DNA of 64,000 bases from JAIQFL01 sp035295745 (GTDB taxonomy: Bacteria > Acidobacteriota > Terriglobia > Bryobacterales > Bryobacteraceae). Below the pieces are notes generated by a model. The model did no database searches. It saw nothing but the letters and a program-made list of their open reading frames with translations, and was not told the origin of the DNA. How positions within the stretch are numbered: the first letter of the stretch is position 1; each line of letters opens with the position of its first letter. Below are positions 15,655-24,626 of the stretch, piece by piece. Location: contig DATGIL010000110.1 in the NCBI GenBank assembly GCA_035295745.1, forward strand, positions 31,529 through 95,528, read 5' to 3'. The translations under genes were made by a program, and so were the position numbers.

Positions 15655-18330
15655 TTAGTTTCCGCCAGTAGTGGCCGGCTCGACTGGCGGCAGCGACACC
15701 TTGTTCCAGTCCGGCGGCTCTACGTTGAGCAGATTGTGCACGAAGTAGTCCTGCAGGTAATGCTGATTGGCCAGCACGCCGACGCCATGATCCTGACCGG
15801 GAATGTAGAGCATGTCGAAATGCTTGTTGGCCTTGACGAGCGCATTCACCACCTGCAGCGACGATGCCGGGTCGACATTGCCATCCATCTCGCCGATGAT
15901 GATGAGCGCCTTGCCCTGCAGGCGATAGGCGTTGTCCACGTTGGAGGACGCGGCGTACTCCGGACCGACGGGCCATCCCATCCACTGCTCGTTCCACCAG
16001 ATCTTGTCCATGCGATTGTCGTGGCAGCCGCTATTGGTCACCACTACCTTGTAAAAATCGGGATGAAACAGCACGCCGCCCAGCGAATTCTGGCCGCCCG
16101 CGGACGTGCCGTAGATGCCCACGCGAGAGATGTCGTAGTAGGGATACTTAGCGGCCGCCGCCTTGTGCCACAAGATGCGATCCGGGAACCCGGCGTCACC
16201 CAGATTCTTAAACGCCACATCGTGAAAGGCCTTGGAGCGATTGCTGGTGCCCATGCCGTCAATCTGCACCACGATGAAGCCGAGTTCCGCGAGGGCCTGT
16301 GTACCGGAGACCGCGGTGAAGCTCTTGGGAACGAAAGAACCTTGCGGGCCGGCGTAGATCTGCTCGATCACGGGGTACTTCTTCGACGGGTCAAAATTGG
16401 TGGGGCGGACGATAGTGCCCCAGATGTCCGTTTTGCCGTCGCGTCCTTTGGCGACGAAGACCTCGGGAAAGCGGAGGCCCGCGGCCACCAGCGCGGTGGC
16501 ATCTCCCTTTTCGAGATCCATCACCACCTTCTGATCTTCGGCGCGGCGGAGTTGCGCGACGGGCGGCAAGTCGACGCGCGACCAGGTGTCCACATAAAAC
16601 TTATGGTCGCTGGAGAAGACCGCCGTGTGGTTGCCATCCGCATCGGTGAGTTTGGTGAGGCCAGTGCCATCGAAATTGATGCGGTAGTAGTGGGTGAAAT
16701 AAGGATCCTGGCCGCCGTTCATTCCGCCAGCCTCAAACCAGATCTGCCGCTTGTCGTCATCCACGCGATCGATATTGCGCACCACCCACTCGCCCTTCGT
16801 GATCTGATTCTTCACTTTTCCGGTGACCCCGTCGTACAGGTAGAGATGCTCCCAACCGTCGCGCTCCGAGGCCCAGATGATCTCCTTGCCGTCGTCGACG
16901 TCGTGGCGATAGACCCGTCCAGCCGACAGGCCAGGGCCGAGGGCGTTGTAGTAGATGAAGGTCTTGCTCTGCTCGTCGATGAGGGCGCGCGCCTTGCCGG
17001 TGGCCGCGTCTACTTCGATCACGCGCAACACCTGGTGTCCGCGCTGATTGTATTCGAAGGTGAAACCGCGGCTGTCTTTCCACCATGCCGCACGGCCCAG
17101 CGAGTAAGCGTTCGGTATCAGCGCCGGGTCGATCTCAATCTCCTTCTTGGTTGCGATATCGAAGAGCGCCGGATAGGCGATATCGACCGCGTCGCCGGGT
17201 TTGCGGTAGAGGGTAGGGAACGACGGATTCGGTTTGGTCGCGTTGGTGAAGAGTTTGGGCTGCACCTGGTCGGCGGGCGACGATTCGATGTAGTGGACCA
17301 GTCGCGAATAGCCGGGGCGAGTGTGATATGCCACCAGCTTCTTCGAATCGGGCGACCAGGCGATCGATTGAAGCGTGTAGTAGTTGCCTTCAGAACCGTC
17401 GTAGCTCAGCGGAGTTGCTTCGGGCGGACGATTCGCAGCGGGCGCACCGGCCTGGTCGTTAGCCGGAGAAGTCGCGAACGGTTGCGCCGATCCTGCGGGG
17501 CGCAGGAACACGTTGTAGTTCTGGATCAGGGCTTCCCATTTTCCATCGAACGAAGTGCAGACCGCGGGTTCGTTCGGGCCTGATGCCGCGCCTGCCGCAG
17601 CGCCGCCGCGCGCACCGCGTCCGCCGCGTCCCTGCCCTTGCGCGCGTCCGCCGGTCACTCGCGGGCCGCAGCCGGTCTGTCCGCGCCCGGCGCGTCCACC
17701 ACCGTCTTCCTGGGGAGCGGGAGGTTCGTAGGAGAGCCCGTCCACCGGGTCGCCGCCCACCTCCATCGGGAATGGCTCGTCATCGGCGAAATATTCCGGG
17801 CCGCCGCCTCCGCGCCCTGTTGGTGGCGCGATCGCGTCGCCTTTGGTGCAGGTGTAGTCGGTGAGCGTGCATCTCCACAAGAAGCCCGATATGCCAAACG
17901 TGATGGCGCTTTCGTGATCGACAAAGGTGAGCTGTCCCTGCGGGGCGCCGCCGCGTCCGCCGCCACCGCCGCCCCGTCCGCCGGGAGCCGGAGCGAAGGG
18001 CAGCGCCAGGCCGGTGTAATGCCCGCCGGACGCCGCATTGATCGCCGCGGCGAGTTTGTCGTGGTCAAAGGCCAGTTTCTTCGTCGCCGCTTCCGCGTCT
18101 GCCAGCAGGAACTCGGTGCCGCCTTGGACCGAGCGGTAATACCAGAAGTGATTGGTATCGCCGATCCAGGTGGTGGGACCGGGCGCATTGATCACCAGCC
18201 CGCGAGCCTTTCGTTGCAACTCCTGGCCGCGTTGATAATCTGCCAGTGTTCCTTGCGCCAAGGCCGCTGCGGAAAACAGACCCGTAGCGGCGAGAGTAGC
18301 GGCGATGGCAAACCGAATCTCGAATCTCAT
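15655..18330 (-). CDS. Secreted S9-family (DPP-IV/prolyl-oligopeptidase-like) serine peptidase
   Basis: 891 residues. The N-terminus (about 1-25, ending SAAALAQG) is a signal peptide, so the enzyme is periplasmic or extracellular. The middle is a DPP-IV-like beta-propeller with glycine-rich insertions (GGRGGGGGGRGG at about 112-125 and around 210-245). The C-terminal hydrolase domain has the nucleophile motif GTSAGG (S743), an Asp candidate in GEMDGNVDP and the His in GQDHGVG. Such enzymes remove dipeptides, often after proline. The ATG has GGGAG nearby and a plausible -35/-10 pair at 18361-18388. It appears monocistronic and converges on the 877-aa gene. Confidence 0.92.
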   Translation of the reverse strand: MRFEIRFAIAATLAATGLFSAAALAQGTLADYQRGQELQRKARGLVINAPGPTTWIGDTNHFWYYRSVQGGTEFLLADAEAATKKLAFDHDKLAAAINAASGGHYTGLALPFAPAPGGRGGGGGGRGGAPQGQLTFVDHESAITFGISGFLWRCTLTDYTCTKGDAIAPPTGRGGGGPEYFADDEPFPMEVGGDPVDGLSYEPPAPQEDGGGRAGRGQTGCGPRVTGGRAQGQGRGGRGARGGAAAGAASGPNEPAVCTSFDGKWEALIQNYNVFLRPAGSAQPFATSPANDQAGAPAANRPPEATPLSYDGSEGNYYTLQSIAWSPDSKKLVAYHTRPGYSRLVHYIESSPADQVQPKLFTNATKPNPSFPTLYRKPGDAVDIAYPALFDIATKKEIEIDPALIPNAYSLGRAAWWKDSRGFTFEYNQRGHQVLRVIEVDAATGKARALIDEQSKTFIYYNALGPGLSAGRVYRHDVDDGKEIIWASERDGWEHLYLYDGVTGKVKNQITKGEWVVRNIDRVDDDKRQIWFEAGGMNGGQDPYFTHYYRINFDGTGLTKLTDADGNHTAVFSSDHKFYVDTWSRVDLPPVAQLRRAEDQKVVMDLEKGDATALVAAGLRFPEVFVAKGRDGKTDIWGTIVRPTNFDPSKKYPVIEQIYAGPQGSFVPKSFTAVSGTQALAELGFIVVQIDGMGTSNRSKAFHDVAFKNLGDAGFPDRILWHKAAAAKYPYYDISRVGIYGTSAGGQNSLGGVLFHPDFYKVVVTNSGCHDNRMDKIWWNEQWMGWPVGPEYAASSNVDNAYRLQGKALIIIGEMDGNVDPASSLQVVNALVKANKHFDMLYIPGQDHGVGVLANQHYLQDYFVHNLLNVEPPDWNKVSLPPVEPATTGGN

Positions 18331-18360
18331 GCGTATCTCCCGATGTTGGCGGTGACTGTT

Positions 18361-18388
18361 ATCTTATCGCATACGTAAGCGCTTGCAA
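18361..18388 (-). promoter_or_regulatory. Possible sigma-70-type promoter of the S9 peptidase gene
   Basis: On the minus strand TTGCAA (18388-18383) and TAAGAT (18366-18361) are separated by 16 bp. Transcription would start around 18354, giving a 24-nt leader containing the GGGAG ribosome-binding site. Confidence 0.4.
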
Positions 18389-18519
18389 GGATGCGAAGCT
18401 GCGGGGAGACGTGACGCCGAGGCTCTTCGGTCACTTGTGGGGCCGCCGCTGGAAAGACAGCCTGAAAAAGAGATTGCGGCGCCACCGGAGCGGCGCCGCT
18501 CACTCGAGGCAACACACGA

Positions 18520-18945
18520 TTAACGCACCCGGGCGGCTGCCAGTGTCACAGTTTTGACGCGACTGGCCTCAATGACCGGGAGCGGGCGTGTGGCGAATCG
18601 ATAGGAGAAGGGGTCGGACCCACTCCACAAAGTCTGCAGCGTGCACGCCTCGCCGCCGCAGATGAAGGAGAGCTTCGGGTCGCCGCCCTCCCGCCATCCT
18701 TTGGGGGCGTCCGCGTTCGCATTCGCGACCAACAACACGCTGCGCCTGGTCTCGAGGTTGAACACGGAGAATGTCGGCGTGGCATTCTTTACGGACCGGA
18801 TGAGATAGGATCCCGGTGCCAACACTGTGTTTCCCGCACGGAAAGCCATCGGGATGTTTGCTTTGTAGGTTTGTGCCGAGGCACTGCCGGCAGCGACTGC
18901 CAGGGCAGCCGCCGCGATCATCCAACGAGTCGTTGAGCTTTTCAT
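18520..18945 (-). CDS. Small secreted protein of unknown function
   Basis: 141 residues with a clear signal peptide (KSSTTRWMIAAAALAVAAG, cleavage after SASA). The mature part begins QTYKANIPMAFRAGNTVLAPG, a pattern I associate with short secreted acidobacterial proteins of unknown role. It contains two Cys residues (ICGGEACTL) that could form a disulfide. AGGAG precedes the ATG. A -24/-12-like element 37 nt upstream and an inverted-repeat enhancer candidate lie between it and the divergent sigma-54 activator gene, so it is probably that activator's target (inference). Confidence 0.8.
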   Translation of the reverse strand: MKSSTTRWMIAAAALAVAAGSASAQTYKANIPMAFRAGNTVLAPGSYLIRSVKNATPTFSVFNLETRRSVLLVANANADAPKGWREGGDPKLSFICGGEACTLQTLWSGSDPFSYRFATRPLPVIEASRVKTVTLAAARVR

Positions 18946-18992
18946 TTTGGTTTCTCCTCTTTAGATTGGTGCCGGTTGACGGGCGCTCTAAA

Positions 18993-19008
18993 GGCATTCC
19001 CGGGGCCA
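18993..19008 (-). promoter_or_regulatory. Predicted sigma-54-like promoter of the small secreted protein
   Basis: Minus-strand TGGCCCCGGGAATGCC keeps GG-N10-GC and matches 8 of 12 defined consensus positions. Predicted start is near 18982, 37 nt from the ATG at 18945, and a sigma-54 activator is encoded divergently. The match is weaker than at the 12.6-kb sites. Confidence 0.4.
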
Positions 19009-19060
19009 AACCGTAAATCATTGTAAATACAACGCTTGAGAGTCAGAGAGAGGGCTGAAA

Positions 19061-19086
19061 TGAACCGCGCTGTTCATCGCGTGAAC
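19061..19086. promoter_or_regulatory. Inverted-repeat enhancer (UAS) candidate
   Basis: TGAACCGCGCTGTTCA (TGAAC-N6-GTTCA) at 19061-19076 shares its right half with a second inverted repeat, GTTCA-N5-TGAAC (19072-19086). The block lies 79-104 bp upstream of the predicted sigma-54 start at 18982 and just before the activator's own start codon, a classic arrangement for enhancer sites and autoregulation. Confidence 0.5.
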
Positions 19087-19131
19087 CGAACCGATCACGG
19101 CACGCAATAACCTGTTACACTGACACCCGAC

Positions 19132-20487
19132 GTGGCGTCTCAGCCCAGGCCGCAGCCGCACGAGAACACCCTCTTACAGGCGTGCGCGCTGATTTTTCTT
19201 TTTCGGGCGCTGGCGCGGTCGCAGGATGAAGAGCAGCGGACCGTGTGGGAGCAGCAGATCGTGAGGCTGATTGGCGACCTGGTGCCGTGTTCGGGCGGCG
19301 CCGTGCTGCTGGGATCCGCGAACGTCGAAGTCACGGAGGATTGCGTGGCGCTCCCGCTGTACGTGCGCGGAGAGGTCGGAGGGCTGTTAGCCATCTGGTT
19401 TGGTCCCGAGGAAGCGGACCGGATTGCCGATCATCGGGAGATTCTGAGTGCGGTGGCGACTCTGGCAGCCTCGGCTCTGGAGAATGTCCGCGACGTCGAA
19501 AGGCTTCGCATCGAGAACGCACTGCTGCGCGACCGGCTCGACTATAGCTCGACTGGCATCATCGGCGAGAGCCCTGGAATCCGTAAGTTGCTGGAGATGA
19601 TCGGGCGAGTTGCGCCGCAGGAGACGTCGGTGCTGATTCTGGGCGAAAGCGGCACCGGCAAGGAACTGGTAGCGCGCGCCCTCCATCAGCTAAGCCCGCG
19701 AGCAGAGAAGCCATTCGTGGCGATCAATTGCGCCGCTCTAACCGATACATTGCTGGAGAGCGAATTGTTCGGCCATGAAAAGGGCGCGTTCACCGGCGCC
19801 ACAGCGCTGAAAAAGGGCAAACTCGAGATGGGCGAAGGTGGGACTGTGTTCCTGGACGAGATTGGCGAACTGGCTCCGCTGCTGCAAGCCAAGCTGTTGC
19901 GCGTCCTGCAGCAGCGGGAGTTCGAGCGCGTGGGAGGCACCCGGACGCTGAAACTGGACGTAAGAGTGGTGGCAGCAACCAACCGCGATCTTGCGGCCGA
20001 GGTGCGGCAGGGCGCTTTTCGCGAGGACCTGTACCACCGCCTGAACGTGGTCGCGTTGCGCGTGCCGCCGTTGCGCCAACGGCCAGGCGACGTTCTACCA
20101 CTCGCACGCTGTTTTCTGGCTCGGGCCAGCGCGCAGTGCCGGCGTCGCGTAGAGGGGATTTCAGCAGAAGCCGAGCGGTACCTGTTGGCGTATGCCTGGC
20201 CCGGCAATGTGCGCGAGTTGGAAAACGCGATCGAAAGGGCGGTGGTGCTGGGCCAATCCGAGGTCTTGCTGCCGGAGGATCTGCCCGAGACCATTCTCGA
20301 CGCAGCACAGGCGGCGATGGTGCCGGGGGCTTTGCACACCTCGGTGACGCAGACGAAGCGCGAGTTGATCCTGGCTGCCTGGCGCGGATGCGGAGGCGAT
20401 CACAATCTCGCAGCGGCGAAATTGAAAATTCATCCGAACTCGCTTCGACGGTTGATCCGCATGTTGAACTTGCGGGACTGTCTGTAG
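19132..20487 (+). CDS. Sigma-54-dependent activator with GAF-like input domain
   Basis: 451 residues. Residues about 15-125 look GAF-like and end in a helix that continues as a linker. The AAA+ domain begins at about 142 (IIGESPGIRKLLEMI). It has Walker A GESGTGKE (171-178), GAFTGA (218-223) and Walker B VFLDEIGE (239-246). The C-terminal Fis-type HTH contains NLAAAKLKIHPNSLRRLIR. There is no receiver domain, so it may sense a ligand rather than be phosphorylated. The start is GTG with a poor ribosome-binding site. Inverted repeats (19061-19086) immediately upstream may be its binding sites, controlling both itself and the divergent secreted protein (inference). Confidence 0.9.
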   Translation: MASQPRPQPHENTLLQACALIFLFRALARSQDEEQRTVWEQQIVRLIGDLVPCSGGAVLLGSANVEVTEDCVALPLYVRGEVGGLLAIWFGPEEADRIADHREILSAVATLAASALENVRDVERLRIENALLRDRLDYSSTGIIGESPGIRKLLEMIGRVAPQETSVLILGESGTGKELVARALHQLSPRAEKPFVAINCAALTDTLLESELFGHEKGAFTGATALKKGKLEMGEGGTVFLDEIGELAPLLQAKLLRVLQQREFERVGGTRTLKLDVRVVAATNRDLAAEVRQGAFREDLYHRLNVVALRVPPLRQRPGDVLPLARCFLARASAQCRRRVEGISAEAERYLLAYAWPGNVRELENAIERAVVLGQSEVLLPEDLPETILDAAQAAMVPGALHTSVTQTKRELILAAWRGCGGDHNLAAAKLKIHPNSLRRLIRMLNLRDCL

Positions 20488-20541
20488 AAGATGAAATGAG
20501 GGTTCGGGCTTACCGGACGTCGCTCGCAAGACACAGTTAGA

Positions 20542-20748
20542 CGCTCCCTCACGGTCGCGGCTCGTAAGCTACCCAAATACGTTCGCGCGATACGTGTGCT
20601 TGCGAGCCGCGCGCGTGAGCAAGCGATGCCTCATCGTATGTGGGGCAGGCGCGCCCGGATTTTTCACAGCTTCTCACGGTCGCGGCTCGTGAACACACAT
20701 GCGGTGAACACGCAGCTTAAACTAACGAGCCGCGCGCGTCAGCAAGCG
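20542..20748. repeat. REP-like imperfect palindromes, two copies
   Basis: Copy one has left arm CGCTCCCTCACGGTCGCGGC (from 20542) and right arm GAGCCGCGCGCGTGAGCAAG (from 20604). Copy two has a left arm near 20669-20689 and a right arm at 20726-20748. The arms pair imperfectly around a 36-40-nt loop. They lie between two convergent genes, the last right arm ending 3 bp before the dgt stop codon. Confidence 0.8.
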
Positions 20749-20751
20749 TCT

Positions 20752-21876
20752 TTAGATATGGGATTCGCCGAGCATTTGCTCGTAGGTGCGCAGGAAAAAG
20801 ACGTCCGTCATGCCTGCGATGTAGTCGCAGACCACCCGATGCGCGGGCTCAATTTGAATCTGCTCGCAGTATGCGCCGGGCAGGTGGTCCGGATGATCGA
20901 GGAAGAACTGGAAGAGTTCCGCGATCATCACCACGGAGCGCTGGCGATGGGTGGCGAGAGTTTCCGACGCGTACACCTGGGCAAATAAGAAGCGCTTGAG
21001 AAGCCTGCTGGTTTCCGCCATCTCGGGCGTGAACGCCGCCAGCCGGCCGGGATGGGCGCGCACCTCTTCTACGCCGTGTACACCCGCCTCGCGCGCGCGG
21101 TTCACCGTTCCCTCGATCAGCCCCGAAACCAGTGCATTGATCAATTGACGGAGGGCTTCGTTGAAACGCTCGCGCTCGGTCGCGCCGGGATACTGGGTCT
21201 CCACCATTTCGTGGATCGCCTGGTATGCCGGAACGCCGGCGGCCACGGCTTCCCCACTCAGCATGCCCGCCGAGAAGCCATCGTCGAGATCGGCGGAGTT
21301 GTACGCTACTTCGTCGGCCAAGTCGATGAGCTGGGCTTCCAGAGGCGGGCGAAGGCCGGGGAGATACAAGTCCACTTCGGCACGCTCGCCAGGTTCGAAG
21401 TCGTGGGAATGCTTGACAATTCCCTCGCGAACTTCAAACGTCAGGTTCAATCCGGGGAAGCGCGCGTATCGCTGCTCGAACTTCTCCACGATCCGCAGCG
21501 CGTGGAGATTGTGCTCGAAGCGATCACCGAAGCGCTCCATCTGGCGATTCAATTCTTCTTCCCCGGCGTGAGCGAAGGGCGGATGCCCGATATCGTGCGC
21601 CAACGCCAGAGCTTCGGTGAGATCCTCATCGAGCCCCAGCACATTAGCCAAGGTGCGTGAGATCTGCGCGACCTCGATGGTGTGCGTCAGGCGATTCCGG
21701 AAGTGATCCGAAAGACCAGGTGCGAAGACCTGAGTCTTAGCCTCCAGCCGGCGGAAGGCACGTGAATGGACCACCCGGTCGCGGTCGCGTTGAAAGGCGT
21801 TGCGATAGGGGTGATCGGTCTCCGGATACCGCCGGCCCCGGCTGCGCTCCACACGAAACCGCAGCTCCGTCAACAT
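20752..21876 (-). CDS. dgt: Deoxyguanosinetriphosphate triphosphohydrolase-like protein
   Basis: 374 residues of the HD-domain dGTPase family, which hydrolyses dNTPs (classically dGTP) to deoxynucleoside and triphosphate in the cytoplasm. The metal-binding HD motif is ALAHDIGHPPFAHAGE, preceded by the histidine in RLTHTIEVAQISRTLA and by HSRAFRRLEAKTQVF. DLADEVAYNSADLDDG supplies further conserved Asp residues. The length matches the short bacterial dGTPase-like group rather than E. coli Dgt (about 505). It follows the TPR membrane-protein gene by 17 bp and is probably cotranscribed with it. Confidence 0.92.
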   Translation of the reverse strand: MLTELRFRVERSRGRRYPETDHPYRNAFQRDRDRVVHSRAFRRLEAKTQVFAPGLSDHFRNRLTHTIEVAQISRTLANVLGLDEDLTEALALAHDIGHPPFAHAGEEELNRQMERFGDRFEHNLHALRIVEKFEQRYARFPGLNLTFEVREGIVKHSHDFEPGERAEVDLYLPGLRPPLEAQLIDLADEVAYNSADLDDGFSAGMLSGEAVAAGVPAYQAIHEMVETQYPGATERERFNEALRQLINALVSGLIEGTVNRAREAGVHGVEEVRAHPGRLAAFTPEMAETSRLLKRFLFAQVYASETLATHRQRSVVMIAELFQFFLDHPDHLPGAYCEQIQIEPAHRVVCDYIAGMTDVFFLRTYEQMLGESHI

Positions 21877-21893
21877 GACAGAAGGCAGCGAGG

Positions 21894-22595
21894 CTACTGC
21901 AGTTCGTTGTAGACAGACATCGCAGCCTGGCCGACCGCACCCTGTTGCGAGCGGAGCGGGTCCAGCAGCTTGCGCGCCTCGGCAGGCTTCTTTTTGCCGA
22001 TGAAGCGGGCCAGCGCGACGGTCGCCTGGTCCTTCGAAATGTAGATGGTAGGATGGTCGATCAAATCGCGCAGGACTTTTTCTCCCTGATCGTCCCTGCC
22101 GTCGGAGAAATAGATCTGCGCGAGCGAAAACTTCGCCAACGAGGCATACTTGGCATTGCCGTTGTCCGCGACGTCCTTGAAGTGTTTCTCGGCCTCGGCC
22201 AGCTTGCCCTGGTCCGCCTTGATGGCGCCCAAATAGTAGTTGGCAATCTCGCCTTCTTCGCTGCTCGGATACTGGCTCTGCAGGTCGCCGAACGCCTTCA
22301 GTGCGACTTCGTCTTTGGCTTCCTGGGTGGGAAAGCTCTGCGAGGTCGAGGAGCCTGGAGGCGGCGGTCCGACTGACGATTCCTGGATCTGAATCGCTCT
22401 TGCCAGGACGTCCTCTCGAATTGCATGCTGGTGCCGCGAATAATACACGAAACCAATGATCAAGACGATCACGACCACCGCGCCGAGTCCGTAGCGGAGG
22501 ATGGCTTGCTGATGTTCTTCGAAGAACGTTACTGTGTGTTCGACTTCGAGGGCGAACCTGTCAGTCTTTAGCTCTTTACGGGTGATTCTAGCCAC
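21894..22595 (-). CDS. Membrane-anchored TPR protein (YfgM-like)
   Basis: 233 residues. A basic cytoplasmic N-terminus (MARITRKELKTDRF) leads to a single transmembrane helix (about 34-53, LRYGLGAVVVIVLIIGFVYY). The remainder is periplasmic with TPR-like helices (GEIANYYLGAIKADQGKLAEAEKHF, seen as two adjacent TPR units). This layout resembles YfgM/ancillary-TPR proteins that help periplasmic folding or outer-membrane assembly. The partner here is unknown. It is upstream of and probably cotranscribed with dgt, and divergent from the ATPase gene at 22685. Confidence 0.8.
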   Translation of the reverse strand: MARITRKELKTDRFALEVEHTVTFFEEHQQAILRYGLGAVVVIVLIIGFVYYSRHQHAIREDVLARAIQIQESSVGPPPPGSSTSQSFPTQEAKDEVALKAFGDLQSQYPSSEEGEIANYYLGAIKADQGKLAEAEKHFKDVADNGNAKYASLAKFSLAQIYFSDGRDDQGEKVLRDLIDHPTIYISKDQATVALARFIGKKKPAEARKLLDPLRSQQGAVGQAAMSVYNELQ

Positions 22596-22684
22596 GATAC
22601 CTCAGGGTTTGTTGGAACCCCTATAATATCACGACCGGAAGGGATCCCGCCTGCCCCGGTTCCTCCTGCTATGCTGGAACTCCT

Positions 22685-23284
22685 ATGTACTTGAAGATCC
22701 TGGCTCACCCGGTCTTCACCGGCCTCAACTTCCACATGCCTATGATCGTCGACCTTTCGCATCCGCTGGTGATGCTGCAGGGCGAGAACGGCTCGGGTAA
22801 ATCGACGCTGCTGCACTCGATTTATTACGCCTTGCGAGGCGATACGGTGGAGGGCTACCTTTGGCGGCTGGACCCCGGCGACGTCAAGATCGGGCAGACC
22901 TTCCTGTTCGATGCGGAACAGCACAATCCTCGCAATCAGCTCCAGATGTTCGAGAATCAGCCGGAGATGCTGGAGTTCCTTCAGATGGCAAGCCACGGCC
23001 AAGTGATGCTGTCGCTGTTTCGCGAGAGTTTCCCCAAGTTGCCAGACGGGACGATTCTGCTGCTCGACGAGCCCGAGATGGCGCTTTCCGTCTCGAATCA
23101 GCGGCGGACGCTGAAGATGTTGAAGGAACTGGTGGATCAGAAGGGATTTCGCATCATCTGCGCAACGCATTCGCCGGTGCTGATCGACGCGCCTGAGACG
23201 TACGTGATCAATCTCGATCGCCACGTCAATCGCAACGTGATCTCGACGGATATGGGTGTGGAAGGCGCGAGCACGATTCAGTAG
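22685..23284 (+). CDS. Small ABC-type predicted ATPase (COG3910/AAA_21-like)
   Basis: 199 residues comprising one complete nucleotide-binding domain: Walker A GENGSGKST (33-41), a signature-like ASHGQVMLSLF (about 102-112, replacing LSGGQ), Walker B TILLLDEPE (123-131) and the H-loop CATHSP. The SHGQ signature and tail resemble the stand-alone predicted ATPases of the COG3910 type, related to Rad50/OLD-like rather than transporter ATPases. No partner subunit, nuclease or membrane protein is adjacent. The gene is divergent from the TPR gene and convergent with the ureide operon. Function is unknown. Confidence 0.8.
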   Translation: MYLKILAHPVFTGLNFHMPMIVDLSHPLVMLQGENGSGKSTLLHSIYYALRGDTVEGYLWRLDPGDVKIGQTFLFDAEQHNPRNQLQMFENQPEMLEFLQMASHGQVMLSLFRESFPKLPDGTILLLDEPEMALSVSNQRRTLKMLKELVDQKGFRIICATHSPVLIDAPETYVINLDRHVNRNVISTDMGVEGASTIQ

Positions 23285-23384
23285 GCTCTGTGGAGTATTC
23301 GCCAACCTGCTCTCGGGCAAGTTAGGTACGAAACGCAGAGACGCCGAGGCGGTCGAGGTCGCGGAGAGAATCGCGTCGCCGGGG

Positions 23385-24626
23385 CTAATCTCCGGCCCCC
23401 GCCGCGAGCTCTCCAAGCGCTTCCGCCAACACGAGCGTTCCGGCAGCGATGGCTTTCGGCGACGCATATTCGTCCGGGCGGTGGCTGACTCCATCGCGGC
23501 ACGGAATGAAGAGCATGGCGACCGGCGCGATGTGCGACATGAACAGCGAGTCGTGATAGGCGCGGCTTACCATCTTCTGGTAGGGCAGTCCATGGGTCGC
23601 GGCAGCGCGAATCACTGCCTCCACTACACCCGGATCGCAGACCGCCGGCCGGTCGGCATTGACCATTTCGATGCGAATGGCGACTCCCCGGCGCGACGAG
23701 ATTTCTTTCGCGGCCCGTTGAATACCGGTCAATACGCCATCTCGCCGCACTGATTCGGTATCGCGAACGTCCACCTCCATCTGTACAATGCTGGGGACGC
23801 TGTTCACGGCCCCGGGAAAAACCTCGCAGACGCCGACCGTGCCTACGGTGTTCTCCGATCCCGTGGAGCGCGCGGCACTCTCCACGGCCAGCACCAACTC
23901 GGCAGCGGCGCACAAGGCGTCATGACGGTCGGGCATCAGGAGCGCGCCGGCATGCCCGCCTTCGCCTTCCACTATGACTTTGAAGCTTGCAGGCGCGGCA
24001 ATCGCCGTCACCACGCCCAACGGAATCCCGGAGCGTTCGAGTAGCGGTCCCTGCTCGATGTGCAGTTCCAGAAACGCCGCGTAATATCCAGGGGAAAGCG
24101 GCACGCTTGCCAGATCGCCATGAAAACCGGCAGCGAAGCGCAACTCGTCCAGAGTCTTGCCATCGCGGTCACGCAATCCGGATCCATCCAGAAGGCCGGC
24201 CAACATGCGGCTGCTGAAGCATCCAATGCCGAATCGCGTGGGCTCCTCTGCGCTAAAGATCAACAACTCGATCGAGCGCCGCGGACGAACGCCCGCGCGC
24301 TGCAAGGCGCGAATCGCCTCCAGCCCTCCGAGCACGCCGACAGTGCCGTCGTAACGCCCTGCATGGGGAATGGCGTCGATGTGCGATCCGGTGCCGACTG
24401 CCGGCAGGGCGGGATCGCTGCCTTCCCATCGCGCGAAGGTATTGCCGACCGCATCCTCACGCACGCGAAGGTCGACCGCCAGGCAGAGTCCCTTCACATA
24501 CTCGCGCGCGCGACGGTCCTGTTCCGAAAATACGATGCGCGTCACCGCGGGCGCGGGCGCGTCCGAGAATCCCGCCAACGTTTGCAATTCTGCCGAGAGG
24601 AGGCCGCTGTCGATTTCCAGTTTCAT
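23385..24626 (-). CDS. M20-family amidohydrolase, probably ureidoglycolate amidohydrolase
   Basis: 413 residues of the allantoate/ureidoglycolate amidohydrolase branch of M20 metallopeptidase-like enzymes. Metal and substrate motifs are GSHIDAIPHAGRYDG, FSAEEPTRFG, ELHIEQGPLLE, GGHAGALLMPDRHDA, SRAYHDSLFM and GVSHRPDEY. The GGHAGALLMP motif resembles plant ureidoglycolate amidohydrolase, as I recall it, more than allantoate amidohydrolase. A second, canonical allantoate enzyme lies upstream in the same operon. The predicted reaction is (S)-ureidoglycolate to glyoxylate, CO2 and two ammonia, completing ureide catabolism. Its ATG overlaps the preceding stop by 4 bp (ATGA). An N-carbamoyl-amino-acid hydrolase is the main alternative. 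Confidence 0.85.
   Translation of the reverse strand: MKLEIDSGLLSAELQTLAGFSDAPAPAVTRIVFSEQDRRAREYVKGLCLAVDLRVREDAVGNTFARWEGSDPALPAVGTGSHIDAIPHAGRYDGTVGVLGGLEAIRALQRAGVRPRRSIELLIFSAEEPTRFGIGCFSSRMLAGLLDGSGLRDRDGKTLDELRFAAGFHGDLASVPLSPGYYAAFLELHIEQGPLLERSGIPLGVVTAIAAPASFKVIVEGEGGHAGALLMPDRHDALCAAAELVLAVESAARSTGSENTVGTVGVCEVFPGAVNSVPSIVQMEVDVRDTESVRRDGVLTGIQRAAKEISSRRGVAIRIEMVNADRPAVCDPGVVEAVIRAAATHGLPYQKMVSRAYHDSLFMSHIAPVAMLFIPCRDGVSHRPDEYASPKAIAAGTLVLAEALGELAAGAGD

Noticed and set aside
15619..17583. 654-codon plus-strand ORF
   Set aside because: Antisense to the well-supported S9 peptidase; long because of GC-rich codon bias, without recognisable domains.
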